Notes: generated from the sequence alone by a model not told the origin. DNA of 35,017 nucleotides from Methanosarcinales archaeon (GCA_004212095.1 RXIJ01000034.1:1-35017), one strand, 5' to 3'. Counted from the stretch's first letter, positions 16,976 to 26,060 are shown. Program-made: numbers and translations.

Positions 16976-17787
16976 TTCATACCCTTCCTTAGCGTGTACG
17001 CAACCAACAAGAGTCCCTCAATCGCAAGAATGGCATCGAATCCTGGCACTGAGCTTGGTTTTGACTCGGGCATGGATTTTGCAGGACCTCCTTTATGACC
17101 AATATATCCGCCGCTATAAATTCTCAGCTCATCCACCCATTTCACTGTAAATCCGCCTGTAGAGGGATACAGTTCATAGAAATGCTGGCACTTCGCAGGT
17201 AGGCACTCGTGCATGTCACAGTTTCCAAAAACGTGTTTGCCCTCCGGATTGATAGAATTGTCTGCAAAAAAGACGAGTCGCATCCCGGTGTAGTAATCAG
17301 GCGGATAGCCAACGCCTTGCCGTTCACCAACCTTTGTGTCTTCTCCATTGTACCAGCAGAGAACCATTGATCCCTGCCGTGCTTCCGGTTGATAGACATT
17401 TGTGTAGCTAAACTCCACGTGGTAGCCATCTGGCGAATGGATCATTACATCATCGCCAGAAGACATTCCTCCAACGAGATTGCATAAATCCATGATATCT
17501 GTGCCCTTAACAGCACCCTTATCTTTAAAGTTTGCAGTCTCGTTTGGATTCCATTTATCTCCTTCAAATACTGGTCCCTGGTGGTAGTAATGCGTTACTC
17601 CGTCCCCATGAACAGGTAGATTTGCCTCCATCCATCCATAAGTTACATCTGTTTCATTAAGAACGGTTGTCCCGTCTTCTGCATATTTTACCACGTGCAC
17701 TTCTGTCGTTGGATCCGCGTGAGCAATACACACTGTCCATACCAACAACAGAAACAACGAAATCACAAATATTATTCTTTTATTCAT
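16972..17787 (-). CDS. PGF-CTERM surface protein with one 'FGNxDMHEC' module
   Basis: The 271 residues comprise a Sec signal peptide (MNKRIIFVISLFLLLVWTV...), one about 190-residue module shared with the neighbours, and a C-terminal anchor. The module starts TTEVHVVKYAEDGTTVLNET. It contains HQGPVFEGDKWNPNET, VKGTDIMDLCNLVGGMSSGD and FGNCDMHECL, and closes FTVKWVDELRIYS. The tail VPGFDAILAIEGLLLVAY followed by basic residues is a PGF-CTERM signal, processed by archaeosortase A and lipid-anchored. I chose ATG 17787, which overlaps the upstream stop as ATGA with GGAGG 11 nt before it. A Met at 17805 is possible. The module resembles the sulfite-oxidase fold; its ligand is unknown. Confidence 0.8.
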   Translation of the reverse strand: MNKRIIFVISLFLLLVWTVCIAHADPTTEVHVVKYAEDGTTVLNETDVTYGWMEANLPVHGDGVTHYYHQGPVFEGDKWNPNETANFKDKGAVKGTDIMDLCNLVGGMSSGDDVMIHSPDGYHVEFSYTNVYQPEARQGSMVLCWYNGEDTKVGERQGVGYPPDYYTGMRLVFFADNSINPEGKHVFGNCDMHECLPAKCQHFYELYPSTGGFTVKWVDELRIYSGGYIGHKGGPAKSMPESKPSSVPGFDAILAIEGLLLVAYTLRKGMK

Positions 17788-19253
17788 TTTATTGTTTTCC
17801 TCCATTTAATCACATAAGCTATTGCCAATAATCCACCTATTGCAAATAACGCTTCAAATCCCTGTACTGATGATGCTGGCACTGGTGTAGCTGTTTGGAC
17901 GGAAGCTGGTGTTGCGGATGGCGAGGGGATACTGGTTGCATTTGGAGTGGTGGTGACAGTGGTGGGAGGTGAAGAAGGTGCTACCTTTACCTTGGGTGTT
18001 TCGGCTGGTGCTGGGCTGGATACCCTCACACTCCCGGTTCCATCCGCATTTCCATTTGTAGCTTTTATCATTGTTGTCCCCACAACATTAGCTCTAAAGA
18101 ATCCAGTATTATTGATTGTTCCAATGCTTGTATTGCTGGTTGTCCAGTTGAAAGTAACTCCAAACATTTCATTATAATGTTGATCATACGCAATTGCGTT
18201 GAACTGCTGCGTGCTGCTGACATTTAGTGTTACTGATGATGGTAAGATATTAATTATTGTCAAAACAGGCTCAGGCAGATGAGTAGGGCTTGGAATTGGC
18301 GTCGATGCTGGTACCGAGTTCTTTACTGTTGCATCAACCGTTTTATTCACTGTTCCATTCTCTGCCATTATCGTGACATTGCCGGCTGAGAGTGCAGTAA
18401 ATAATCCTGAATCGTTAATCTTCCCGACGGTTTCATTGTCGCTCGCCCACACAAAGATAATATTTGGTATTTCTGTGCCATACTGGTCATACCCGGTTGC
18501 TGTGAACTGCCGCGTGCCGCTGACATTTAGTGTTACTTCTACAGGTGAAATCTCAATTGAACTTAGTTTAGGGGGGTCCATCGTGCTGTAAATCACTATC
18601 TCATCAACGTATTTTACAGATAGCCCTCCCGACGATGGGCGTCCGACATCGTGGTCAGTGTAATTGTACCAGTACTCCGGAGATAGGCACTCGTGCATAT
18701 CCCAGTGCCCGAATACATGGTCATCAGCAAAGAAGACGAGCCGCATTCCAGTGGGATAGTCCGGAACGTATCCATCATCAGCTCGCCACCATGTCAGTAC
18801 CATTTGTCCCTGTCTTGGGTCTGGATCGTAGACATTTGCGTAACCAAAGTACTTCCTTAAGCCGTCAGACGCATGGATCATTACCCTCTCACCCGGGGAC
18901 ATTCCATCAACCAGTTCACAGAGGTCTTTGATGTCTGTCCCTTTTACAGCGCCAAAGTCCCTGCTCTCTATATTTGTGGTTTCATTCACATCCCATGGGT
19001 CACTCTCGAACTTTTCCCCGAACATGGGTCCCTGGTGGAAGTAATGCGCCACACCGTCGCCTTGTACGGGCAGATTCTCTTCCATCTGTCCATACGTCAC
19101 CGTTGTTTCGTTCAGAACAGTTGTCCCGTCAGAGGCGTACTTTACCATGTAGACTTCAGTTGTTGCTGCCTGCGCCGGAGGCGTTGAGAGCAGGAGCACA
19201 ATACCAATGAACAGTATCAATAGCATTGGTATTGTCAATGGCGCTCTTCCCAT
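17784..19253 (-). CDS. Surface protein with 'FGNxDMHEC' module, two Ig-like (BIG2) domains and PGF-CTERM-like anchor
   Basis: The 489 residues run in this order. First come a signal peptide ending PPAQA and a module (about 29-222) with MVKYASDGTTVLNETTV, VKGTDIKDLCELVDGMSPGE and FGHWDMHECL. Two bacterial Ig-like group 2 domains follow, each with 'SVTLNVS.TQQFNA.AYDQ'-type strands. A long Pro/Ser/Thr stalk and a hydrophobic tail VQGFEALFAIGGLLAIAYVI plus basic residues complete it. The tail is PGF-CTERM-like but has Gln instead of Pro. I chose ATG 19253 because AGGGG precedes it and it lies 10 nt after the previous stop; ATG 19277 has no ribosome binding site. The stalk and Ig domains suggest the module is held away from the membrane. 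Confidence 0.8.
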   Translation of the reverse strand: MGRAPLTIPMLLILFIGIVLLLSTPPAQAATTEVYMVKYASDGTTVLNETTVTYGQMEENLPVQGDGVAHYFHQGPMFGEKFESDPWDVNETTNIESRDFGAVKGTDIKDLCELVDGMSPGERVMIHASDGLRKYFGYANVYDPDPRQGQMVLTWWRADDGYVPDYPTGMRLVFFADDHVFGHWDMHECLSPEYWYNYTDHDVGRPSSGGLSVKYVDEIVIYSTMDPPKLSSIEISPVEVTLNVSGTRQFTATGYDQYGTEIPNIIFVWASDNETVGKINDSGLFTALSAGNVTIMAENGTVNKTVDATVKNSVPASTPIPSPTHLPEPVLTIINILPSSVTLNVSSTQQFNAIAYDQHYNEMFGVTFNWTTSNTSIGTINNTGFFRANVVGTTMIKATNGNADGTGSVRVSSPAPAETPKVKVAPSSPPTTVTTTPNATSIPSPSATPASVQTATPVPASSVQGFEALFAIGGLLAIAYVIKWRKTIK

Positions 19254-19263
19254 CCCTTTCCCC

Positions 19264-22200
19264 CTAACCGGAATCATGCGTAGCTTGCAAGATCATCAGC
19301 GCGTCTACCGATGTGACTCGCCCGTCTCCACTCATATCAGCAACAAGATCCGTCTCGATGCCGCCGACTGTCATCTGCAAGGCAAGTGCCGAATCAACAG
19401 TCGTGAGTCCCCCGTCATGATTGGCATCGCCACGCAGCATCGTCCTGTTACTGTATACCACAATCCTTTTGACGGTTATGGCACTCGATACGTTTGCTCC
19501 GATGAGTCTAAGAGGCCAGTTGGAGCTGTCCTCGTGGATATGTGTGCTATTGAGTGTGTTCGCAACGATGTAGTTACTATTCCTAATCGTGTCTCTGCTG
19601 TCGATTGTCACACTGTGTCCATCGCTCGCGATGATCGTAATGTTGTATCCTGCTGCGGCAAGTGTGTCATTGTATGCACCATCTGAGTGTGAGTTCTCAT
19701 CGTCCACCCAACCACATAGTAACCAGAGAGGCAAGCCCCCCCACGTTCTGCTTTTGCTATCTGTATATTCGGATGCGTGTTCGCCCATCGTACAGGTGAG
19801 AGCATTCTCGAAGTAGGACTTGCTGATGGTACCCTTAATAGCACCGTCTAACGTGAGAGTCCAGTCCGCCTCTGTGCCATTGTATATCTTGATGGTGTTG
19901 ATGTACTTAGTGGAAAGACCCCCACATGAAGGGTACTGGATGTCATCACTCCAGTAGTAGTGCCAGTAATCCTCATCCATGCACTCGTGCATGTCCCAGT
20001 TGCCGAAGATATGATCGCTGGCGTTTGCAGTAAAGAAGAGCCGCATTCCATTGGAATAGTTAGGCACATAGCCCTGATCATCTACCCACCATGCGAGGAA
20101 AGCCTCGCCCTGGCGTTCCTGCTGCTCAGTCGAGAGTTCGCCGGTGTAGATGTTTTCGTAGCCCAGTTTGGTTTCGTACCCATCGCTTGAGACCAGCTTG
20201 ATCTCAGTTCCTTCTACCATGCCTCCGACGAGTTCACACAGGTCTTTAACCAAAGTCCCTTTCACTACCCTGTCAATCTTAAAGCCACTGGGATATGTCT
20301 CATTCTGACCCCAGTGGTCTCCAGTGAAATCACAAGCCTCAAACTTATAGTGCGTTGTGCCATCTCCGATGACAGAGAGATTTGCCTTCATCCACAGGTA
20401 GGTGACATTGGTCTCGTTCAGAATAGTAATACCATCCGTATCGTACTTGATGATGTGGACAGAAGGTACCTCTGTTGACGCACCAAACTCGGTCAGTTCG
20501 ATCTCTGCAATGTTGCCAACTCTATTTCCACCGGATACTTCACTTCCGACAAGCCTGAGTGGCCATGGTGGAGACGATCCCTCTTTCGAGAGTGGTGTTC
20601 CGTTCAGCGTGTCCGCAACGATATACCCGCTATTGCGTGCCACATCTGCGCTTGCGAATTCTTTGGAATATCCATCACCTGCCTTCACGATGATCTTGTA
20701 TCCTGCAGCAGCTTGTTCGTCGTTGAAACAGTCCGAACCATGAGATATTCGGTCGTCTGTCCAACCGCAGAAGAACCAGAGCGGAACACCTCCCCAGATA
20801 TCTCCAGTATCGGAATCAGTCCAGGTTACTCCGTGGCAGGAGAGTTCGGATGCAGCCTCGTACTCTGCTTGAGAAAGCACATCGGTGATCTTGCCGCTCA
20901 AATTGAGGTTATAGCTTCCGGAGTCGGGTGATGGGGTGATAAGTTCAACGAGGTTAATTTCGGAGATGTTACCAACCTTGTCCGTCCCAGATGTAACGGA
21001 GCTACCCACGAGCTTGAGAGGGTGCAAATAATCAAGTGGTGATCCGTTTAAGCTATTTGCCACGATATACCCATTGTTACGGGCAATCTCGCTGCTATTA
21101 AAGGATCTGTTGTAGCCATCGGCTGCGATTACTTTGACCGTGTAGTTGGTCGCTGCAAGAGAGTCATTAAACGTCCAGTGACTGCCTGCCTCGAGGTTGT
21201 CCACTGCACTACAAAGACACCAGAGCGGAACACCTCTCCAGATATCGCTACCGTCGGTGTAAGTCACGTTATGGTAGCATGAAACAGCACCCTCGAATTC
21301 TGCCTGTGTGATAGTGTCCCCAACATCACCGAGCAGTTTGAGTGTCCATCCTTCCGGTGGTTTGGGCAGACCAACGAGTTGGATCTCAACGATGTTTCCG
21401 ACATGCTGTCCACCAGTAACATCGGCACCTTTGAGGTGGAGAGGCCAGCAAGGCTTCCCTGAGGAGGTGTTCTCAGGAAGTGCTGAGCCGTTTAATTTAT
21501 TTGCAACGATATATCCATTGTTCCGTGCGATGTCAGCAACATCAAGGGATGTACTCCATCCGTCGCCTGCTATGACTTTTACACTGTAACCCTCAGCAGC
21601 AAGCGTGTTGTTGAATGCACTGGCTCCATGCTGTAGTTTATCATCAACCCTGCCCACCAGATACCAGAGTGGAATACCTTCCCACGTTCTGTTCTCGGCG
21701 TCAGTATATGAAGCGTTGTGACATGCCATGCCATCTTCAAACACGGTTTTATTCATCATTTCGTTTATTGCACCAACGATTTTAAGATTCCAGTCACCTA
21801 TCGCTGGGTTCACCGTGATCCTGATGACTGCTGTCGCGTTCTCCGTAGTCTCTTGATCAGTCCCATAGTAGAACTCAATATAATCGCCGTCAGTGATCGG
21901 GTTGTTGCTCACGCCGGTGGTGTCAGAGTAGTAGTCCTGATATACGCCATTTAACAGGTAGTTCCAGGTCAGTTTGGGTGTAACGCTATCATTATACTCA
22001 TACTCCTCGATCCAGTCGATCAGGGCGGTATTTTTAGAATCCTTCCAGCTCCCGTTATAGCCGAATGCGCCGTCATCGGCAGCAACTTCGAGCGCACCGT
22101 GAGGCGTGAAGTTGGCAACCTCATGAGGATTACCATCCGTATCATGCCACACGAAGTTACCTTCTTCCAGTACGACTGAACCATCGAAGATTACATCAAT

Positions 22201-23268
22201 TCCGGTTCCGGCATTCGCTGTGATATTAATTACCGCTATGGCGTCTTCAGCCCCATAATCGAGCAGCTTGACATTGCCGTAGAAGTAGTACACTACGTCG
22301 TTGTCCTGAAGTTCATAGACGTTCAAGCCCTCGGTGCTGGGATTATTCCAGTCATCCAGGACGTTGCCGTTTACCGAGCAACTCCATGCCCACGTTACAG
22401 TATCATTTGCCTTGTTGTAACGATACTCTCCAATGTCGTCAACCATCAAAATGCCTTTATCAGCGAACTTCTTATCGGTGACGTTATAGTCAAATCCGCC
22501 GGCGGTCGCTGCTGCATCGAGAGCTCCCAGTGGCGTAAGCTGTTTTACCTCGTAATCGACCCCTGAATCGTAAGCAGTTAAGGTGAAGTTCCCTTCCGTG
22601 AGTGTGACCTCACCGTCGAAGACTGCGTCTATTGTAGAATATATCGCTACATTAGAGACATCCCTTACGGATAGTCCATTTGAGGAGGGGTAAGTGCCGC
22701 TGTAATTGTACCGATATTCAGGAGCCATGCATTCGTGCATGTCCCAGTTGCCAAAGACAGTATCATTGGCAAAGAATACAAGTTGTATCCCGTCGCTATA
22801 ATCGGGGACGTGAGCCCCATCTTTGTACCAGCAGAGAACCATTGGTCCCTGTCCCTGTTGCGGCGAATAGACGTTCTCGTAGCCGAAGTATTTGCTAAAC
22901 CCGTCAGATGCAATGATCTTTACCTCATCTCCTGTTGACATGCCTCCAACCAGTTCACAGAGGTCTTTAACGTCTGTTCCTTTCACATGACCTTTGTCCT
23001 TGATATTCATTATTTCGGTTGGATCCCAACAGTCTCCCTCGAAAATAGGTCCCTGGTGGGAGTAATTTACACCATCGCCCTGCACTGCCAGGTTCGCCTC
23101 CATCCACTGATAGGTTACCGTAGTTTCGTTCAAGATTGTCGTATCATCTGAAGCGTACTTTATTATATTCACTTCAGTTGTGGCTGCTATCACAGGCACT
23201 GCCGAACTCAGTATTACAATGCATAATAGCATTGCCAGTATCACACCTTTTCCTGTATCTTTTCTCAT
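19264..23268 (-). CDS. Giant secreted dockerin protein with six molybdopterin-fold-like modules
   Basis: The 1334 residues begin with a Sec-type signal peptide (1-29, no twin arginine). The order is then: an A module (30-212, with FGNWDMHECM); two DUF4430-like domains (about 216-350 and 358-488, each with 'TP.GAL..AA'); three B modules (491-632, 640-775, 786-927); a second A module (932-1130); and a fourth B module (1134-1272). A type I dockerin with two Ca-binding motifs (DANHDGGLTTVD and DMSGDGRVTSVD) ends the protein. B modules resemble sulfite-oxidase/YedY domains: W.G[IVL]PLW, DGYS-type strand, GYIVAN.LNG and WPLRLVG. Each keeps a cysteine 12-17 residues before the W.G.PLW motif (Cys516, 664, 811, 1159), where sulfite oxidase has its metal ligand. 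It is the first gene of the operon ending in wtpA. Its function is not established. Confidence 0.85.
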   Translation of the reverse strand: MRKDTGKGVILAMLLCIVILSSAVPVIAATTEVNIIKYASDDTTILNETTVTYQWMEANLAVQGDGVNYSHQGPIFEGDCWDPTEIMNIKDKGHVKGTDVKDLCELVGGMSTGDEVKIIASDGFSKYFGYENVYSPQQGQGPMVLCWYKDGAHVPDYSDGIQLVFFANDTVFGNWDMHECMAPEYRYNYSGTYPSSNGLSVRDVSNVAIYSTIDAVFDGEVTLTEGNFTLTAYDSGVDYEVKQLTPLGALDAAATAGGFDYNVTDKKFADKGILMVDDIGEYRYNKANDTVTWAWSCSVNGNVLDDWNNPSTEGLNVYELQDNDVVYYFYGNVKLLDYGAEDAIAVINITANAGTGIDVIFDGSVVLEEGNFVWHDTDGNPHEVANFTPHGALEVAADDGAFGYNGSWKDSKNTALIDWIEEYEYNDSVTPKLTWNYLLNGVYQDYYSDTTGVSNNPITDGDYIEFYYGTDQETTENATAVIRITVNPAIGDWNLKIVGAINEMMNKTVFEDGMACHNASYTDAENRTWEGIPLWYLVGRVDDKLQHGASAFNNTLAAEGYSVKVIAGDGWSTSLDVADIARNNGYIVANKLNGSALPENTSSGKPCWPLHLKGADVTGGQHVGNIVEIQLVGLPKPPEGWTLKLLGDVGDTITQAEFEGAVSCYHNVTYTDGSDIWRGVPLWCLCSAVDNLEAGSHWTFNDSLAATNYTVKVIAADGYNRSFNSSEIARNNGYIVANSLNGSPLDYLHPLKLVGSSVTSGTDKVGNISEINLVELITPSPDSGSYNLNLSGKITDVLSQAEYEAASELSCHGVTWTDSDTGDIWGGVPLWFFCGWTDDRISHGSDCFNDEQAAAGYKIIVKAGDGYSKEFASADVARNSGYIVADTLNGTPLSKEGSSPPWPLRLVGSEVSGGNRVGNIAEIELTEFGASTEVPSVHIIKYDTDGITILNETNVTYLWMKANLSVIGDGTTHYKFEACDFTGDHWGQNETYPSGFKIDRVVKGTLVKDLCELVGGMVEGTEIKLVSSDGYETKLGYENIYTGELSTEQQERQGEAFLAWWVDDQGYVPNYSNGMRLFFTANASDHIFGNWDMHECMDEDYWHYYWSDDIQYPSCGGLSTKYINTIKIYNGTEADWTLTLDGAIKGTISKSYFENALTCTMGEHASEYTDSKSRTWGGLPLWLLCGWVDDENSHSDGAYNDTLAAAGYNITIIASDGHSVTIDSRDTIRNSNYIVANTLNSTHIHEDSSNWPLRLIGANVSSAITVKRIVVYSNRTMLRGDANHDGGLTTVDSALALQMTVGGIETDLVADMSGDGRVTSVDALMILQATHDSG

Positions 23269-23638
23269 CTTAATTACCTCTTAATATCATATTTTTCATC
23301 AAGTTTATTTATTCCATTTTTATAATATTTTTAAAATGCAGGTTTCACAATTCAGCCTACGAATAGCCGTATCTTGTTGCAGCCAAAAACAGAATCGTTG
23401 TCGTTGATTCAATGTTTTTGGTTACAGCACCTCATCATGTTAGCAAAGACATAACACATTATTTATAAGTGTTTTGAAGATGCGCAGCATATATCAATGA
23501 TTAATATAAATCTATACTAATCAATATTTCAAAAATATACTTTAAACACAGGTTTGTATAGATTGTACTGATCTTCTCTGCTTTTAGATAGCTGGGAACA
23601 ATATTGTGTCTGTTTCTTGTTCACCCTATATGCAACAA
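23269..23638 (-). promoter_or_regulatory. Promoter and long leader of the dockerin-wtpA operon
   Basis: This 370-bp stretch has no gene. On the minus strand it carries a TATA-like element (ACTTATAAATAAT, 23458-23470), then a leader of about 165 nt with a hairpin (23383-23421), and ends near AGAGGTAATTAAG before the ATG. About 170 bp of it is recognisably homologous to the region upstream of the metallophosphoesterase gene (25460-25620). Confidence 0.6.
23383..23421 (-). promoter_or_regulatory. Leader hairpin of the dockerin-wtpA operon
   Basis: On the minus strand CCAAAAACA pairs with TGTTTTTGG (9 bp) and inside it GAATC pairs with GATTC (5 bp) after a 2-nt bulge, around a 9-nt loop. The same position in the paralogous leader keeps a weaker version, which suggests an RNA structure or an operator. 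Confidence 0.6.
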
Positions 23639-25420
23639 TCAAGAAGGAAGGTTAGATTCATTGCTCGGTTCCACACACCGGTTGCATCCAGCACGTCCAC
23701 ACCACTCACATGACACGTCGCTGCAGATCCCGTGTGCTTGCTCAAGGACAACGGTCTCGAATACCGTATCCGGTGGATAGATGTGTGTAACCACTTTGTT
23801 ATCTTTTGATACATCTGCAACTTTTATCACTTCCATTGTCGCTTTATCCCCTTCTATCGTAATTCTGGCGTATCCAAGCGCATGTTCAAAGCTGCTCCGG
23901 TAGCCCTGTATCTTCTCAGATGCAAGAGAATATAATGGTGCGCCCCCACAACCCAAGACCACGTACTGGATGCCACTTTCCTCGTATCGCTCGTAAACGT
24001 GCACATGACCGTTGAATACCACATCCACACCATTGTTTATGAAAATATTTTCCCACGCATCGTTTTTCCAGCCGCCCAAATGTCGTTCATTTGAACTGTA
24101 TATCGGATGGTGAAACGACACGAATTTCCAGGTTGCACTCGTATTAAGGTCGTTTTGTAACCATTCCGTTTGCCCAGTCGTGTGCGGCGATGCCCAGTCG
24201 TTGTCGTCCAGCACAGTGAAGTGCACGTTTCCGCAGTCGAAAGAATACCACCCCAACATTCCAAAGGCATCGTAATAGTTCGTGTGATTATATTCATGAT
24301 TCCCAAGCACTGGATACAAGGTGGTATTTGCCAGCATCGTCCTGCCGGCATCGAAGAAGTCATCCCATTCATCCATGTCGTTTCCACTGCAGACAAAATC
24401 TCCTGTATGTATTACAAATGAAATATTTTCCTCTTCTGCAATACTGTCTGCAACGAGTTTGTGTCTCTCCATTTGCGTGAATAAACCAGTCTGCTCTCTC
24501 GTGTCCCCGTAGACTATGAAGGTGAATGAACCATTACCATATGTCTTGAATGTGCGGTCGCCTGTAGAACCAGTCCCAACTGTTACCTGATAGTGATACA
24601 CCGTGTTCGGGGTTAAATCTCTTATAACAAGATGATGTAGTTGTTTATTTTCGGTATCATTAATTATGTGGTCGTATTCACCGTTCTCAGCATAATATTT
24701 CTCTATCGCGTACTTAACTATTCCCAAAGTCACATCTTCTGACTTCCAGTTAATAGTTGTTGAGTATGCAGTGGTGCCTGTAATATAAGGGCCCCATGAA
24801 ATGACTGATGACGGCGTAGACAATGTTCGCGGAAGTGGCTCAGTGCTGTAAATCGTTGGTTTATCAACGCATTTTATAGATAGTTCCTTTGGAAATGGAA
24901 TACCTGGCTGATAATAGTGCCAGCAGTTTTCAGCCACGTATTCGTGCACATCCCAGTTACCAAACATATTGGCATCTGCACGGTGTTGCCGCGTAGGAAC
25001 CATTGGCATCTGCCAGGGTTGGTAACTGTGGCCATAGATGTTATCCCATGCAAACCACCTGGGGAAGCTATCAGATGCTTTAATCTCTGCTCCATCGCAT
25101 AAGAACATTCCATCAACAAGGTCACACAAACTCGTAGCGTTTGCCCCAACAATCGGACTTTTATTCTTGAGGTTTAGAGTCTCATTAGTACCCCACAGAT
25201 TGCCCAAATCAAAGCTTGGCCCCCGATAGTAGCGGTTTGCCAAATCATTACCATGAATGGGTAGATTTGCTTCCATCCATTGGTACGTTACATTTGTTTC
25301 GCCCAGTGTCAAACTGTCCATATCATACTTTATTATGCACGCACCAGTTGCCGGATCACCTGCTTCTACAGGCAGTACCAAACACAACATCGCGATGCAC
25401 AGCAGCATTGCCTGTATCAT
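23639..25420 (-). CDS. Secreted metallophosphoesterase with N-terminal 'FGNWDxHE' module
   Basis: The 593 residues start with a short signal peptide (to about 20) and an A-type module (about 24-192; TYQWMEANLPIHGN, FGNWDVHEYVAENCW). A fibronectin-III-like domain follows (about 205-292), as in purple acid phosphatases, and then a calcineurin-like phosphoesterase domain. Metal ligands by motif are Asp306 (YGDTRE), Asp341 (HTGDFV), Asn374-His375 (GNHEY), His437-438 (FHHPIY) and GHVHVYER (471-478). The C-terminus has a Cys-rich stretch (CSDVSCEWCGRAGCNRC) and no sortase tail. It probably cleaves phosphoesters outside the cell. Its module lacks the Cys of DMHEC. It is a separate transcription unit from the downstream operon but has a homologous leader. 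Confidence 0.88.
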   Translation of the reverse strand: MIQAMLLCIAMLCLVLPVEAGDPATGACIIKYDMDSLTLGETNVTYQWMEANLPIHGNDLANRYYRGPSFDLGNLWGTNETLNLKNKSPIVGANATSLCDLVDGMFLCDGAEIKASDSFPRWFAWDNIYGHSYQPWQMPMVPTRQHRADANMFGNWDVHEYVAENCWHYYQPGIPFPKELSIKCVDKPTIYSTEPLPRTLSTPSSVISWGPYITGTTAYSTTINWKSEDVTLGIVKYAIEKYYAENGEYDHIINDTENKQLHHLVIRDLTPNTVYHYQVTVGTGSTGDRTFKTYGNGSFTFIVYGDTREQTGLFTQMERHKLVADSIAEEENISFVIHTGDFVCSGNDMDEWDDFFDAGRTMLANTTLYPVLGNHEYNHTNYYDAFGMLGWYSFDCGNVHFTVLDDNDWASPHTTGQTEWLQNDLNTSATWKFVSFHHPIYSSNERHLGGWKNDAWENIFINNGVDVVFNGHVHVYERYEESGIQYVVLGCGGAPLYSLASEKIQGYRSSFEHALGYARITIEGDKATMEVIKVADVSKDNKVVTHIYPPDTVFETVVLEQAHGICSDVSCEWCGRAGCNRCVEPSNESNLPS

Positions 25421-25488
25421 ATTTTTTCCTTAATCTTATTTATTCCACCATTTCATAATTTAGCCTGCACACAATTTTATCTTATCGC

Positions 25489-25529
25489 GGTTAAAAACGG
25501 AATCGTTATCATTGATTTGATTTTTGACC
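25489..25529 (-). promoter_or_regulatory. Leader hairpin of the metallophosphoesterase gene (paralogue of 23383-23421)
   Basis: Arms GGTCAAAAAT and GTTTTTAACC on the minus strand pair imperfectly around an inner AATC/GATT stem. The surrounding sequence aligns with the dockerin-operon leader, and a matching TATA element (ATTATTTATAAGT, plus strand) lies at 25564-25576, about 145 nt before the ATG. Confidence 0.45.
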
Positions 25530-25730
25530 ACAACACTTCGATATGTTAATATAGACATAGAATATTATTTATAAGTATCTCGGAAGTATACAACACATAT
25601 TAATTATTAATATATAATAATTTTAATGTCGTTGGTGATTTCTGCCAATAAACGTGGGACACTCATGTCTGAAAGATGCCAAAAAAAAACGAGTAGCAGT
25701 GGCTAAATTTATCATGGTGCCTAACTAAAA

Positions 25731-25895
25731 TTAATTAACCCGAACCGGAAAGTCACCAGAACCAACCGCAGAGAGCAATTTCGCCTGTGTCGTATTCACC
25801 TCTTCAAGTACAAGGCTAACCTGCTTTGTATCCTTAGGTCCCACACAAGAGAAACTTTTAAGTAGTGTACTATAGAAAGGGATAGTGAAATAAAA
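25731..25895 (-). pseudogene. Coding remnant, C-terminal fragment of an unrecognised protein
   Basis: A 54-codon frame ends in TAA at 25731-25733 and begins right after a TAG, with no ATG. It reads FYFTIPFYSTLLKSFSCVGP, then DTKQVSLVLEEVNTTQAKLL, and ends SGDFPVRVN. The composition is protein-like, but there is no start, so it is likely the 3' end of a gene whose 5' part was lost. A GTG within the frame could start a peptide of about 37 residues. The family is not recognised. Confidence 0.35.
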
Positions 25896-26060
25896 CTATC
25901 CGATTATATAAAGAAACTCGGAATGGATTACTAAACCGTCTGGAACTGGTACAGGAAAGGAGTTAAAAGATAGAGATAGTACGGAAGAGTGTTTGTTCTT
26001 TAAAGTTCGCAACGAACAGCAAACAGAAAATGATGGATGGTTTTCCATGAGATGTGTAAC

